Counted from the first letter of the stretch, positions 1-10,109 are shown. The stretch is DNA of 58,161 bases from Bacteroidota bacterium (GCA_028873925.1 JAPPNA010000184.1:1-58161), one strand, 5' to 3'. Numbers and translations: made by a program. Notes: generated by a model not told the origin, from the letters alone.

Positions 1-55
1 GCGAAACGTGAAATAGGCAAAACCCCGTGATTCACGCGTTTTGCAAGAGCTTCAG
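1..55 (+). repeat. Hairpin-forming repeat, left copy (inverted at the other contig end)
   Basis: The first 55 bases match the reverse complement of 58101-58155 at 54 of 55 positions. The core is a near-palindrome: GCAAAAC at 18-24 pairs with GTTTTGC at 39-45, and an inner CGTGA/TCACG stem lies between them. It begins ten bases after the uvrA stop codon. Read on the minus strand the stem is followed by a short T run, so this copy could serve as the uvrA terminator. It may equally be a dispersed repeat where the assembly broke. Confidence 0.8.
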
Positions 56-64
56 CCGGATAAA

Positions 65-2974
65 CTATTCTTCAACAGCCGCTGCGGCACGCCCCAAAAC
101 CGTACGCAGAAATCGCCCGGTATGGCTTTCTTCAACCTCGGCGATGTGCTCGGGCGGCCCGGCAGCCACGATCAGCCCCCCTTCATGTCCGCCCTCCGGC
201 CCAACGTCAATTACCCAATCGGCGCACTTGATCAGCTCCAGATTGTGCTCAATCACGATAACGGTATTGCCCTGATCCACCATCGTTTCAAGCGCCCGGA
301 TCAGCTTCCGTACATCATCGACATGCAGACCCGTCGTCGGTTCATCAAATACAAACACTGTCCGGGTGTCCTGCTCGGCCATGTAGGCGGTGAGCTTGAC
401 GCGCTGGGCCTCGCCGCCTGAAAGGGTAGGCAACGGCTGACCGAGCTTAAGATAGCCCAGTCCAATGTTACTCATCAGCTGCAGCCGTTTGCGAATGCCG
501 GCGAACTCCGCAAAGAAATCCAGCGCCTGATCAATGGTGAGATTCAGAATGTCGTGTACGTTCTTACCATTGTACTCAACGCGCAGCGCCTCCTGACCAA
601 AACGGGTACCTTGGCAGGCTTCGCAGGGCAGGTGCAGGTCGGCCAGAAACTGCATGTCAATCGTAATGGTGCCATCGCCGCTGCATTCTTCGCAGCGCCC
701 GCCCTCCACATTGAAGGAAAAAAATCCGGGTCGATACCCGTTCATCTTGGCCTGCGGGGTGGACGCGAGTATATCACGTATCTGACTGAACACCTTGGTG
801 TAGCTGGCCGGATTGGACCGCTGTGACAGCCCAACCGGTGACTGGTCCACCAGGACCACATTACGGACGCGCTCAAAGCCCCGCATGGATTCAACGCGCG
901 GAGCATCAGAACCCCTCCCGGCATCGTCTGCACCATAGCCTCCGTTGTCGTCAAACATTGACGGAACAGTTCCGTCCGAGTGCAGGCAGTGCAAGAACGC
1001 CGGCACCAGCGTATCCTCCACCAGCGAAGACTTGCCCGATCCGCTGACTCCGGTGACGCAAATAAAGAGTCCCAGCGGGAACTGTACATCAATGTGCTTG
1101 AGATTATTGATATAGGCCCCGGTTAAGGCAATGGACTTATCCCAGTCGGGTGTGCGCCGGGAGGTCGGAAGGGGTATGACCTTATGACCGCGGAGATAGT
1201 CACCGGTCAATGTGCCCTGCCCGTTGCCACGCAACTCATCCAGAGTTCCGGTAAACATGACGCGGCCACCTAGATGCCCGGATCCCGGACCCAGATCCAC
1301 GATGTGTCCGGCATGCTGCATCACATCGGTGTCGTGCTCAACTACAATGACCGTGTTGCCCAGATCGCGCAGTCTCTTCAGCACCTCAATCAGCCGCAGC
1401 GTGTCTCTCGGATGCAGACCGATGGTCGGCTCATCCAATACATACAGGGCCCCGACCAGCGCGCTCCCCAGCGATGTGGCCAGAGAGATGCGCTGACTTT
1501 CGCCCCCGCTCAAAGTTTGAGAGGGTCGGCTAAGTGTCAGGTAGGGCAGACCGACATCGTCCAGAAACCGCAGACGCTTGCGGATCTCTTCCAACAATAT
1601 CCCTCCCGCAGCCTGCTCATACGCTGTAAGCTCCAACGCCGCAAAAAATGCCCGGGCCTCTGAGATCGTCATCCTGACCACATCCCCCATATTCTTTCCC
1701 CCGACCTGTACATACAGGGCATCCGCGCGCAGCCGGCTTCCACGACAGGCATAACATTCCCGCAATCCCTGATACCGGGCATGATGGAACCGGTACATTT
1801 TCTTGCGCAAGTTCGGCTCCAGCTCCCGGAAATACCCCATAATCCCGGAGTACGCGTTCTTTCCGAACCAGACAATCTGCTTGTGTTCCTCAGGCAGTTT
1901 GTGATACGGCATCGTGATGTCGATGCCTTCCGCCACCGCCACCGCCACCAGCTCATGAAACGCCTCCCTGTTTATGTCCGCCGCGAACGGCTTTATCGCA
2001 CCTTCCAGGATGGACCTCGATGTGTCCGGGATGACGAGTGAAATATCAGGCCCCTTAGCGCTGCCGAACCCCTTGCATTCGGGGCAGGCACCAAGGGGGC
2101 TGTTGAAGGCAAAAAGGTTGGGCGTGGGCTTGACGAATTTCCGCCCGTCCCGTTCAAAGAAAACGCTGAAATCCCGCAGATCGCGAGCCACCGACCTATC
2201 GGCATCATCCAGCACCATGACATGACATCGGCCCCCACCCTCGCTGAAAGCCTGTTCAACCGAATCCGCAACGCGACTCGTTACTGCTTCATCGCCTTTG
2301 CGCGCGATCAGACGGTCGTGCAGTACAAAGAGGAATTCACCTCTGGTGGCCACTTCGTCCACATCTGCCTCGTTCAAGTCAATCAAGGTGAGGCTGCTCC
2401 CTGCCACAGCAACCAGTCGAAAATATCCGCGCTCTCTTAATTCCTCCAGCGCTTGCCCCTTACGCTCGTCAAGATGCGGTACCTCAAAGGTGACGTAGTA
2501 GCGCGCACCATCCGCCAGATCGTTCTGCAGGATTTCGGCGACTGACCGCGGCGTATCCTTCGTGACCTCCTCATCGCTGAACGGCGATACGGTCCGGCCA
2601 ATCTGCGCAAAAAGCATACGCAGATGGTCATAGATCTCGGTCTGCGTGGCCACCGTTGAGCGCGGATTCCTGGACAGAGTCTGCTGTTGAATGGCAATCG
2701 CCGGCGAAAGCCCGAGGATCATATCCACATCGGGCTTATCCATGCGCTTGAGAAACTGCCGGGCGTACGCATTCAGACTCTCCACATACCGCCGCTGACC
2801 TTCTGCGAAAATTGTATCAAAAGCGAGCGAAGACTTGCCACACCCAGAAGGGCCGGTAATGACGACCAGACTGCGCTTGGGGAGGTCTAGGTCAAAGCCG
2901 GTCAGGTTGTGCTGGCGCGCCCCCTTGATTACGATATAATTCTTCGGATCAGCGTGAGACATGGTGTCGGGCAA
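65..2974 (-). CDS. uvrA: Excinuclease ABC subunit A (UvrA)
   Basis: Damage-recognition ATPase of nucleotide excision repair; works as a dimer and loads UvrB on damaged DNA. At 969 residues it is slightly longer than the usual ~940. Both ABC modules are visible: Walker A GPSGCGKSS near residue 42, signature LSGGESQR and Walker B VLDEPTIGLH; then GVSGSGKSS, LSGGEAQR and VFDEPTTGLH. CxxC zinc-finger pairs are present (CPEC, CYAC; CEEC, CEAC). The longest frame starts with TTG at 2974, four bases after an AGAGG; the more UvrA-like start is ATG at 2962 (MSHADPKNYIVIKGARQ), which is 16 bases from that AGAGG. The start is therefore unsettled. It is divergent from the BatA-like gene, and the terminal hairpin repeat follows the stop. 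Confidence 0.97.
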   Translation of the reverse strand: MPDTMSHADPKNYIVIKGARQHNLTGFDLDLPKRSLVVITGPSGCGKSSLAFDTIFAEGQRRYVESLNAYARQFLKRMDKPDVDMILGLSPAIAIQQQTLSRNPRSTVATQTEIYDHLRMLFAQIGRTVSPFSDEEVTKDTPRSVAEILQNDLADGARYYVTFEVPHLDERKGQALEELRERGYFRLVAVAGSSLTLIDLNEADVDEVATRGEFLFVLHDRLIARKGDEAVTSRVADSVEQAFSEGGGRCHVMVLDDADRSVARDLRDFSVFFERDGRKFVKPTPNLFAFNSPLGACPECKGFGSAKGPDISLVIPDTSRSILEGAIKPFAADINREAFHELVAVAVAEGIDITMPYHKLPEEHKQIVWFGKNAYSGIMGYFRELEPNLRKKMYRFHHARYQGLRECYACRGSRLRADALYVQVGGKNMGDVVRMTISEARAFFAALELTAYEQAAGGILLEEIRKRLRFLDDVGLPYLTLSRPSQTLSGGESQRISLATSLGSALVGALYVLDEPTIGLHPRDTLRLIEVLKRLRDLGNTVIVVEHDTDVMQHAGHIVDLGPGSGHLGGRVMFTGTLDELRGNGQGTLTGDYLRGHKVIPLPTSRRTPDWDKSIALTGAYINNLKHIDVQFPLGLFICVTGVSGSGKSSLVEDTLVPAFLHCLHSDGTVPSMFDDNGGYGADDAGRGSDAPRVESMRGFERVRNVVLVDQSPVGLSQRSNPASYTKVFSQIRDILASTPQAKMNGYRPGFFSFNVEGGRCEECSGDGTITIDMQFLADLHLPCEACQGTRFGQEALRVEYNGKNVHDILNLTIDQALDFFAEFAGIRKRLQLMSNIGLGYLKLGQPLPTLSGGEAQRVKLTAYMAEQDTRTVFVFDEPTTGLHVDDVRKLIRALETMVDQGNTVIVIEHNLELIKCADWVIDVGPEGGHEGGLIVAAGPPEHIAEVEESHTGRFLRTVLGRAAAAVEE

Positions 2975-3069
2975 ATAACCTCTGTTCTACGCGTGACCGG
3001 CGGAATGGACCCCGGAACCCGCCAGCGCGGTTCCGGTAGCAGAGCAAACCGGCTGCTGCCTTTTTGTGC

Positions 3070-5103
3070 ATGGCATTTCTCAACCCGCTTGTCCTGATTG
3101 GGCTCATAGCGGCAGCCGTACCCCTCCTGGTGCATTTCTTCAATTTCCGGCAACCGCAACGCTTGGATTTCAGCTCACTTGCGCTGCTGCATGCGTTAAA
3201 GACGACCACCATCCAGCGCATGCGGATCCGTCAGTGGCTGCTGCTGCTGCTCAGAACACTGGCTATCTGCATGCTGGTGGCGGCGTTTGCCCGGCCTGTA
3301 CTCACCGGGACGGCCGGCGGCCAGTTTATGGGACGGGCGAGTATGTCGATGGCGGTCGTCCTGGACAACTCGCTTTCCATGACCCAGGGGGATGCCGGGG
3401 GGCCCTATCTGGAACAGATCCGCGCATCCGCCCGGACACTCCTGCAGCAGTCGCAGCATGCCGACGAGATTTTCATCATGACCTCCTCGGATCCGGCACC
3501 CGACCGAATGGAGGATGTGCCGCACCTGGATGGTTCGGCTGTCACCACAACGGCCACAACAGCCATCAGCCGGGCGGCGCAACACCTTGAGCAGCATGCT
3601 TCTCACGCCCACAGGATGGTGCTTTACATGGGCGATCTGCAGCAGAGCACGCTCGCGGACAGCCTGCCGGTCTCCGTGCCGAACCCGGTGGCCGTACATG
3701 TGATCCCCATGCACGCGGCAGACCGTCCTAACGTCGCTGTTACCCGGGCAACGGTATTGAGCCGGATTGTCGGCCCGGGTGAACCGGTGCGAATTGAAGC
3801 CAGCGTTATCAACCACGGGACAGTGCCGATAGAGGATTGGGCCGTAAGCCTGTATCTGGAAGGAGAGCGCGTCGCGCAGTCGGGAGTTTCTCTTTTGCCC
3901 GGTGTGCCGACCCGCGTTGTCTTATCGGCGAGTCCCCAATCTCACGGGTGGCTGGCTGGCTATGTTGAAGGAGAGGACGACAGTTTTTATCAGGATAACC
4001 GTCAGTACTTGACTCTCCATGTCCCCCAGGTGCGGCGAATTCTGATTGCCGGCGATGCCGGATCCCAAACGGCCAGCCTGGAAATGGCCTTGTCGCTTGA
4101 AGACGATCAGAGCCCGTTCCGTGCCCAAGTAATCAGTGCGAAAGATCTGCTGACCACGGCCTTGGGGCGCTACGACGCGGTGTTTCTGGTCGGTTTGTCG
4201 GCACTGTCCACCGGTCAGATCGCCGAACTGGCCCGCTATGTTGAGCAGGGCGGCGGGTTGATGCTGTTTCCATCCGAGGATCTGACGGCTTCCAATGCCT
4301 TGCTTGCGGCACTGGACGCAGGTAGCTGGCAACTCCGGGACGCTGCGCAAACCGTAACGCACGCGGAATTTGACCACGCACTGTTTGAAGGAATATTTGA
4401 GACCACGCCGTCCGGACCGGCCCGACGTATTGAGCCCGTTGAGGTCTATCGGTTGGCCGCTTATTCCCCGGGTACGGCGGTGGAGCAGCCCCTGATCAGA
4501 CTTTCAGGCGGCGAACCGTTTCTTCAGGAAATCCGCCACGGGCGCGGGCGCGGCCTGCTGCTGGCTGTGACACCGGATCACCACTGGAGTGATTTTCCGG
4601 TCCGCGGCCTGTTTGTGACCCTGCTGTACCGAGCCGCGCATTACCTGTCGGCCGGCGGGTCCGTACAGGGGAATCGCCTGGTCGCCGGACAACCGGGCTC
4701 GGTACGGGTGCGTGCCGCAGGCAGCCTGGCCCAGCTCATTACGCCATCCGGCCTTGAGATCGTCCCGTCGCAGCACCAGCTGTTTGGCTCCACCCTTCTG
4801 GATGTACGGATTGACGAGCCGGGCATAGCGGATATCACGGTAGACGGACAGTTGAGACGACGGATGAGTATTTCACTGGATCCGCGTGAATCCCGCCTGA
4901 CTTATGCATCGCCTGAAGAGGCTTCAGACGTGCTGAGTGAGGCACTCAACACCCCGGTGGATATGATCCTTGCAGATGCGCCGGCTGCTGTAATGCAGGC
5001 CCGCCGCGGGCGGAATCTCTGGCGCCATTTTCTGATTGCGGCCCTGCTGCTGCTGGTGGCCGAAATGTTTGTCGCGATGCGGTGGAGGACCCCGGGTACA
5101 TGA
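3070..5103 (+). CDS. BatA-domain membrane protein with VWA-like region
   Basis: About 677 residues. The N-terminus (MAFLNPLVLIGLIAAAVPLL...) is the BatA/aerotolerance N-terminal domain: one membrane helix, a basic loop with an HFF-RQP-type motif, then a second helix near residues 57-78. A VWA-like segment follows with a DxSxS metal-site motif (LDNSLSM, residue ~100). A long extracytoplasmic region leads to a final membrane helix (HFLIAALLLLVAEMFVAM) at the C-terminus. Proteins of this type in Bacteroidota-related bacteria are poorly characterised envelope proteins, often near MoxR/Bat clusters, but no moxR is seen here. The ATG at 3070 is chosen over the upstream TTG at 3064. Its stop overlaps the start of hflX (ATGA), so the two are probably translationally coupled. 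Confidence 0.85.
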   Translation: MAFLNPLVLIGLIAAAVPLLVHFFNFRQPQRLDFSSLALLHALKTTTIQRMRIRQWLLLLLRTLAICMLVAAFARPVLTGTAGGQFMGRASMSMAVVLDNSLSMTQGDAGGPYLEQIRASARTLLQQSQHADEIFIMTSSDPAPDRMEDVPHLDGSAVTTTATTAISRAAQHLEQHASHAHRMVLYMGDLQQSTLADSLPVSVPNPVAVHVIPMHAADRPNVAVTRATVLSRIVGPGEPVRIEASVINHGTVPIEDWAVSLYLEGERVAQSGVSLLPGVPTRVVLSASPQSHGWLAGYVEGEDDSFYQDNRQYLTLHVPQVRRILIAGDAGSQTASLEMALSLEDDQSPFRAQVISAKDLLTTALGRYDAVFLVGLSALSTGQIAELARYVEQGGGLMLFPSEDLTASNALLAALDAGSWQLRDAAQTVTHAEFDHALFEGIFETTPSGPARRIEPVEVYRLAAYSPGTAVEQPLIRLSGGEPFLQEIRHGRGRGLLLAVTPDHHWSDFPVRGLFVTLLYRAAHYLSAGGSVQGNRLVAGQPGSVRVRAAGSLAQLITPSGLEIVPSQHQLFGSTLLDVRIDEPGIADITVDGQLRRRMSISLDPRESRLTYASPEEASDVLSEALNTPVDMILADAPAAVMQARRGRNLWRHFLIAALLLLVAEMFVAMRWRTPGT

Positions 5104-6419
5104 GCAGGAAACGCTTCCACACGCACGAGGCACCGGCAGAGACTGTTCTGCTGGTGGGTGCGGCCATCGGGCGCGGACAATCCGACCTTGCAGCCGATTC
5201 CCTACAGGAACTAGCGCAACTCGTCTCCACAGCCGGGGGTGTGGTTTGCGGGCGCGTGATGCAGCTTCTTGCCCACCCGAACCCGGCTACCTATATCGGT
5301 TCGGGGAAGGTGGAGGAAATCAGAAGCACCATCGCCGAAAACGGCATTACGACCGTAGTCTTTGACGATGATCTGAGCCCCAATCAGGTGCGCAATCTGG
5401 AAGGTGTCCTGAAGTGCAAACTGGTAGACCGCTCCCAGCTTATTCTGGACATTTTCGCGCGGCGGGCCAAGACCGCCACTGCCAAGACCCAGGTTGAGTT
5501 GGCCCAGTTGGAGTATCTGCGAACCCGGCTGACCCGTCAGTGGACCCATCTGTCCCGGCAGCAGGGCGGCATCGGTACGCGCGGTCCTGGCGAGACGCAG
5601 ATTGAGACAGACCGGCGCCTGATTGGCAGGCGCATGGCCACGCTCAAATCAAGGCTCAGGAAGATTGACGCACAACGAGCTCTGCAGCGCAAGGGACGGG
5701 CCCGGCACTATCGTGTGTCCCTGGTGGGGTACACAAATGCTGGCAAATCCACCCTGATGAACGCCCTGGCCGGATCCCGTGTCCCGGCTGAGGATCAGCT
5801 GTTCGCCACGCTGGATTCTACGACCCGGCAGGTCGGATTGCCCTCTGGATTATGCGTACTGCTTTCGGACACAGTCGGGTTCATCCGAAAACTCCCCCAC
5901 AAACTGATAGAAAGCTTCAAGAGTACCTTGGATGAGGTCCGCCACAGCGATGTGCTGCTGCATGTTGTTGATCTGTCTCACCGCAATTACGAGGACCACA
6001 TGCGGGTCGTCCGGCAGACCTTGTTTGAGATTGGTGCCCTGGAGCTCCCAACGATACTTGTATTCAACAAGATTGATGCCGCCGGCGAGCCTGTGCCGGC
6101 TGTTCAGCAGGACTATCCCGAGGGCGCGTTTGTCTCTGCGCTGCGCGGTATCGGATTGGAGATGCTCTGCCGGCAGCTGGATTTAATGCTGCGCCGCGAT
6201 CAGGTAGAGGAAGTCGCCTGCGTACCGGTGTATGATGGCAGAACATTGGCCAGAATTCGGCAGTACGGCGATGTCTTGGAGGAAACGCTGGTTGAGGCCA
6301 GCGATAATGGAGCGCCGCCGATAGCTGCGATGCGCGTCAGATTCCGGACCGAAGCCTCACGACGTACTGAGCTTGAGACTGCACTGGCGCGCTATTTGGA
6401 CCTGCACCCGCTTGACTGA
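5100..6419 (+). CDS. hflX: GTPase HflX
   Basis: Ribosome-associated GTPase of the Obg-HflX family; in other bacteria it splits stalled or heat-damaged 70S ribosomes. The N-terminal HflX domain (residues ~15-190) includes the conserved GGIGTRGPGETQIETDRR stretch. The G domain follows, with G1 GYTNAGKST (~210), G3 DTVGFI (~257) and G4 NKID (~322). Length 439 is normal for the family. I chose ATG at 5100, which overlaps the preceding stop as ATGA, rather than the in-frame GTG at 5082, because the family begins close to this point and the overlap suggests coupling to the BatA-like gene. Confidence 0.96.
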   Translation: MSRKRFHTHEAPAETVLLVGAAIGRGQSDLAADSLQELAQLVSTAGGVVCGRVMQLLAHPNPATYIGSGKVEEIRSTIAENGITTVVFDDDLSPNQVRNLEGVLKCKLVDRSQLILDIFARRAKTATAKTQVELAQLEYLRTRLTRQWTHLSRQQGGIGTRGPGETQIETDRRLIGRRMATLKSRLRKIDAQRALQRKGRARHYRVSLVGYTNAGKSTLMNALAGSRVPAEDQLFATLDSTTRQVGLPSGLCVLLSDTVGFIRKLPHKLIESFKSTLDEVRHSDVLLHVVDLSHRNYEDHMRVVRQTLFEIGALELPTILVFNKIDAAGEPVPAVQQDYPEGAFVSALRGIGLEMLCRQLDLMLRRDQVEEVACVPVYDGRTLARIRQYGDVLEETLVEASDNGAPPIAAMRVRFRTEASRRTELETALARYLDLHPLD

Positions 6420-6628
6420 TTTGGCATCGGTCCTGGCGATCTGCACCCCATGCAGTCCCGCACTTTCGTGGATGACTTCCTTGCGCCATTGGCGTACAGA
6501 GCAGAGGTAGGCACTGAGTTGAGCTGGGAGCCCTCGGTCTGGTTGAGCCGACCCTTCAAGGGCATCTTTAACAGTCAGCAGGTCTATTCGGAAGGTCAAG
6601 ACGAACACCGGAGGCAGCAGGTACGTCC

Positions 6629-7129
6629 ATGGCCTCCACGCCGGGCGGGTACTGTCTGCGCACGAATATGCTGGACATGGAGGCCGAAGCCTTGTGGCGC
6701 ACCTACGTCATGCTGACCGATCCGGTAGCGATCTTCCGGTCAGTGAAGAATGAGTTGGGCTCAGAACGCTCTATCACCGGACCGGCCGCCGAGGGTCGCC
6801 TGTTCTTCACCGTGCTGGCGAATCAGGTGGTCCGCCTGCGGCTGCGGCTGCGGCAGAAGGGACTTGCTCTGAGCTGGTCCCGACTGCGCGGGAGACTCTC
6901 GTCACAGATCCGAGCCAGTTCAGCCAAGAGCAGCAGGACGGTACAGATGTGCGTCACCAGCGAGCCCTGTCAGCGCGAAATCTACCTAACACCGGGACTG
7001 AATCCGGCCCCCTCAACCCCGATATGCTCACCCTCTGACCCGGATTCAGGTCAGAAATATTGTTGTGACCAAATAGGTGTGTATTCAAATCAAGATCCCC
7101 ACCTATTCAGATTAAAGATCCCCACTTGA
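6629..7129 (+). pseudogene. IS1634-type (IS4-group) transposase, C-terminal remnant
   Basis: The frame reads GGYCLRTNMLDMEAEALWRTYVMLTD, then FRSVKNELG and GRLFFTVLANQVVRLRLR. This is the C-terminal part of an IS1634-family DDE transposase, including the conserved E region. Only about 125 residues remain, ending near 7010 (QREIYLTPGLNP). The first two thirds of the transposase are missing or beyond recognition in 6420-6628. No terminal inverted repeats were identified. It is a dead fragment downstream of hflX and marks an old insertion region. Homology is from memory of the family, not a search. Confidence 0.8.
7092..7125. repeat. Two direct copies of AAGATCCCCAC, 23 bp apart
   Basis: AAGATCCCCAC occurs at 7092-7102 and 7115-7125, in a short AT-richer stretch at the end of the transposase remnant. 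Multiple short end repeats of this kind are typical of IS21-family termini, so this could be the end of another lost element. No istA/istB genes are seen, so that reading is weak. Confidence 0.4.
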
Positions 7130-7280
7130 TTATGGCTCATCCTGCGTAGCGTAACAGGGCACACTCCACTTTGCAGCCAATTCCAGGTAGGACTTGCGTT
7201 ACGTCCCCCACTTCAAAGGTCTGACGGTCAATATGGCGCACACTCCTGGCCGAACCAATTCCTTCGCGCCCCAGCTTACG

Positions 7281-8651
7281 CTACTCCGCCGGGAATGCCT
7301 CACTGGGAGTACCTCGGTTGTGCAGTGCCGGTACAGCAACCATTTGAGCCAGCACATCCCGGAGTCGGCCGGACAAGACCGGAGATCCTCGGTCTGGAGC
7401 TGGTTTATATTTCGCCTTATCCAGTGCGGCCACCACATCATTGACGATCTCCTGCACCCACACACCATCCTCCTGTTCCAGGTCCCTCGCATACCCCACC
7501 AGATACCGCTCCATGGAAGGAATCGGGATATGGTATTTCCTGGTCGTAGTAGCGGCCAGGACTCCCCTTTGGATCATGGTATCAACGGTCTGGTGCGGGC
7601 TGGCTTCAAGGTACCCTTCAATAGCACTTAACGCGGCAGTCAAATGCACATGCGCCCACGCAGCATTCCGCCCGCAACAGACCACTAACAAACCCAGAAG
7701 AGGTCGCTCATACCGGCCAATTTCCCCCAATCGGTGTTCATAAAAACGCGATTTATCTTCTCGGCCCGTCACCAGCACCGCAGTAAGCCCTCCAGATGTA
7801 AGCCTGCCGTTATCTTTCCTCAGTTGCTGGGCTGCCCGCTGCCCATAAGCACTAATGTGCTGCGGCCAACCCTCCGTCTCATGTGCTATTGCATCCACCC
7901 AGTGCTTTGCATCTCCTTTAGCTCTGCCCTCAATTCTGAGCCAATCCCCGATTATGGCCCGCTCACTTTCCGCGTCAATGTGTGACAAATTGACTAAATC
8001 CTCTGACCCGGCTCTTGAAATCTCAAACCGAGAGAGCCCGATATGGGTGTGCCCGAGTCCGCCGGCCAACATGACTACAGGCTTGCCCAGTCTGCCGTTA
8101 TGAATGGCATCAAGGGTGATCACAGCTGCATTTTTTTCACTGCCGGTCACATCTGCCGAATAAAGGGCCTGCGCCTCGTCAAGGACCAGGAGCACGCCTT
8201 TTTCGGTTTTTCTTACATGGCGTTGCAGCAAATCTAATGGTGCGGTTTCACGCAAGCCCCACCCGCCCCCGCCTCCAAACCCTGCAATGTTCGCGCTTAT
8301 GGACTGCAAATCAAAGTTGGTCCAAAACCGCGGTGGCTTGAGCGAGTTGCGCAGAGATCGTTTATTCCAAATGGCATCGTGCGGAATACCAGCCACCTGC
8401 CATCCCCAATCACGAGCATGTTGGGCACATTCATGCAAGAGCGCCGTCTTGCCAGCACCTGGCGGCCCCTGTATGATAAGCATCGCTCCGCCATTGCTTT
8501 CCATTGCCGAGTGGCAAAGGCTCTCAAACAAGCTTATCTCCTCGGTTCTGCCATGAAAGTACTTGGCGACCCCGCGATCATCCAATCGCAGACCCCGCCG
8601 GGGGGTTGGCAGCGGTGCCGATCTTCGCCTGCCGCGAGTAAACCTGTTCAT
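7281..8651 (-). CDS. Orphan AAA ATPase (ORC/STAND-like)
   Basis: A 456-residue soluble ATPase of unknown role. Visible: Walker A GPPGAGKTA (~residue 62), a glycine run FGGGGGWG (~124), Walker B VLLVLDEAQAL (~155), and a following region with sensor-like residues. The C-terminal half is helical, with alternating YERPLLGLLVVCCGR and DTMIQRGVL segments that could be a winged helix. Such proteins fall in the AAA_16/AAA_22 (ORC-like) group and occur in mobile-element and defence contexts. No partner gene is adjacent. It lies between two transposase remnants, on the opposite strand, so it may be cargo carried in by a lost element. The ATG at 8651 is the only plausible start. Confidence 0.7.
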   Translation of the reverse strand: MNRFTRGRRRSAPLPTPRRGLRLDDRGVAKYFHGRTEEISLFESLCHSAMESNGGAMLIIQGPPGAGKTALLHECAQHARDWGWQVAGIPHDAIWNKRSLRNSLKPPRFWTNFDLQSISANIAGFGGGGGWGLRETAPLDLLQRHVRKTEKGVLLVLDEAQALYSADVTGSEKNAAVITLDAIHNGRLGKPVVMLAGGLGHTHIGLSRFEISRAGSEDLVNLSHIDAESERAIIGDWLRIEGRAKGDAKHWVDAIAHETEGWPQHISAYGQRAAQQLRKDNGRLTSGGLTAVLVTGREDKSRFYEHRLGEIGRYERPLLGLLVVCCGRNAAWAHVHLTAALSAIEGYLEASPHQTVDTMIQRGVLAATTTRKYHIPIPSMERYLVGYARDLEQEDGVWVQEIVNDVVAALDKAKYKPAPDRGSPVLSGRLRDVLAQMVAVPALHNRGTPSEAFPAE

Positions 8652-8699
8652 GCTTAGCGTATCACCGTGACGAACGGCCCAGCAACAAAATTACACCCG

Positions 8700-9202
8700 C
8701 AAACACCCTGTTTGGTCCCGGTGACAATGGCCGTAAGCTGGGGCTGCCGGTGTGCTACCATCAGCATCAGTTTATCCTGCACCACCAGGTCCTGCGTGAG
8801 GGGTGGACTCAGACATGATTGTGCCCTTTGTGGAGGAGGCCCAGCGTCGTTATCGGACTTGATAAGCACGGACCGCAGCTACTGGTCGCCCCGCAATCGG
8901 GCGAGGCTGGACAAAATGTTGAAGGTGAACGCGCTGCCGAAGGAAGGGGGCAAGTCAAAGGCGGACCAGGAGCGGGAATCGGCCCCGAGCTTTGCGGAAG
9001 CGCGTCGGCAGCATCCGGCGATTGAGTCAACAATCTGAACCATCGCGGACTGAACCGGGTACGGACCCACGGCGTGGAAGGCTTTGTTCGTACTGGAGCC
9101 CTTGGGGTGGTGGCGGCGAACGTCCATCGGCTCGGACAGATCGTCAAAGCGAAGCAGAAGCGATTCGAGGTATGGCACCTGGCGCACCGAAAAGCGGAGT
9201 AA
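8700..9202 (+). pseudogene. ISNCY-type transposase remnant with frameshifts
   Basis: Pieces of one transposase appear in successive frames. RKLGLPVCYHQHQFILHHQV is encoded near 8731-8790, DMIVPFVEEAQRRY near 8813-8855, STDRSYWSPRNRARLDKML then EARRQHPAIES up to ~9030, and finally NNLNHRGLNRVRTHGVEGF through ANVHRLGQIVKAKQKR, stopping at 9200-9202. The order and the NNL-HRGL-RV-HG motif match the C-terminal half of ISNCY transposases. At least two frameshifts (about 8856 and 9030) and the missing N-terminal half show it is dead. Assignment is by recalled family motifs. Confidence 0.75.
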
Positions 9203-10078
9203 GGCTGGCCACGGGATCCAAGAAATGGGACCCGATATAGACAAAAAATTCAGAAATGCGTATATCCGGCCCGTTTGACCCGAACTTCCTGGCTGCAACT
9301 GGCCCAAAACGGATGGTCAGCGTGAGCAAAGCCCGAATTACGCCACGCCCGCACTTCTGATCATCAAGATGGCCCTCTACATTCATCCAAGTGCCGACCG
9401 CCACACCTTCGGAATTCCGAATATCGGCTTTTCTGGCAAACACTCCATACGTACGCCTGTGGGAGCATAAGCACGCGGTCAGGAGCCGTGGGGAGAGGCC
9501 TGCCCGGTATTGAATATTACTCCCTGACATTGATGATCCTTCACTTTACCGGCATGGAAGCACACACTGACCCCGCTTCGATCCTTGTGCTGTTGTTGAT
9601 TGGAGGCTGTCGGAACCGAAAGCACAACCCCCACCCGAGCTTTACGATCATGTGGCGCGGCGATGCCGATTTGCAGATACGGGCGGTCGCGTGTGCGACG
9701 GTCAACACCGTGTACCACCTGGTGGAGCGTCCGCCGCCAATGCGGATGCCTCAGGTTTAGCCCCGACCCTGATCCAGCCTGCTCTTCGGTGAGCCCGGCC
9801 GAGGTACGCCCAGGTCCTGACCACCCTTAAAGGGACAATGCCTGGTTCACAGAGGATGTTCGGTGAGCCCGGCCGAGGCACCCGCACAAATAGCCGCTCC
9901 GCCGGGCAGATCCACGACAACAGCGGGTACAGCTGGCCGGTCAAATACCGAAACTGCCCCAAATTCGCCGCCCGCTACCTGAGAACGGCAAATGCTCATA
10001 ATCCGCCCGAAGTCCTGATGATCTAACTGAGACCGGGCGGATTCAGCCTGCCGCACCTGGAAATACCGCATCAATCCA
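9203..10078. other. Non-coding or decayed stretch before the alginate locus
   Basis: No convincing gene. Open frames here (for example minus 9144-9530, plus 9488-9760) have no recognisable domains and no good ribosome site, and they are probably decayed element DNA following the ISNCY remnant. The only clear structure is the 20-bp direct repeat at 9785-9878, listed separately. Confidence 0.5.
9785..9878. repeat. 20-bp direct repeat, two copies 74 bp apart
   Basis: TTCGGTGAGCCCGGCCGAGG is present at 9785-9804 and again at 9859-9878. It is GC-rich and contains the palindrome GCCCGGCC-like core. The function is unknown; it may be debris from a mobile element. Confidence 0.65.
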
Positions 10079-10109
10079 CTTGAAACATTCGTTGCCTCTT
10101 GTTAATTTG
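10079..10109 (+). promoter_or_regulatory. Bacteroidota-type promoter for the TonB receptor operon
   Basis: CTTG at 10079-10082 and TTAATTTG at 10102-10109, separated by 19 bases, resemble the -33 TTG and -7 TAnnTTTG boxes of Bacteroidota-type sigma factors. The ATG of the receptor lies 27 bases further on. The same arrangement precedes the other two transcription units of the locus (20247-20277 and 34800-34829). Confidence 0.6.

Noticed and set aside
9785-9878. CRISPR array
   Set aside because: Only two copies of a 20-bp repeat with 54 bases between, and no cas genes.
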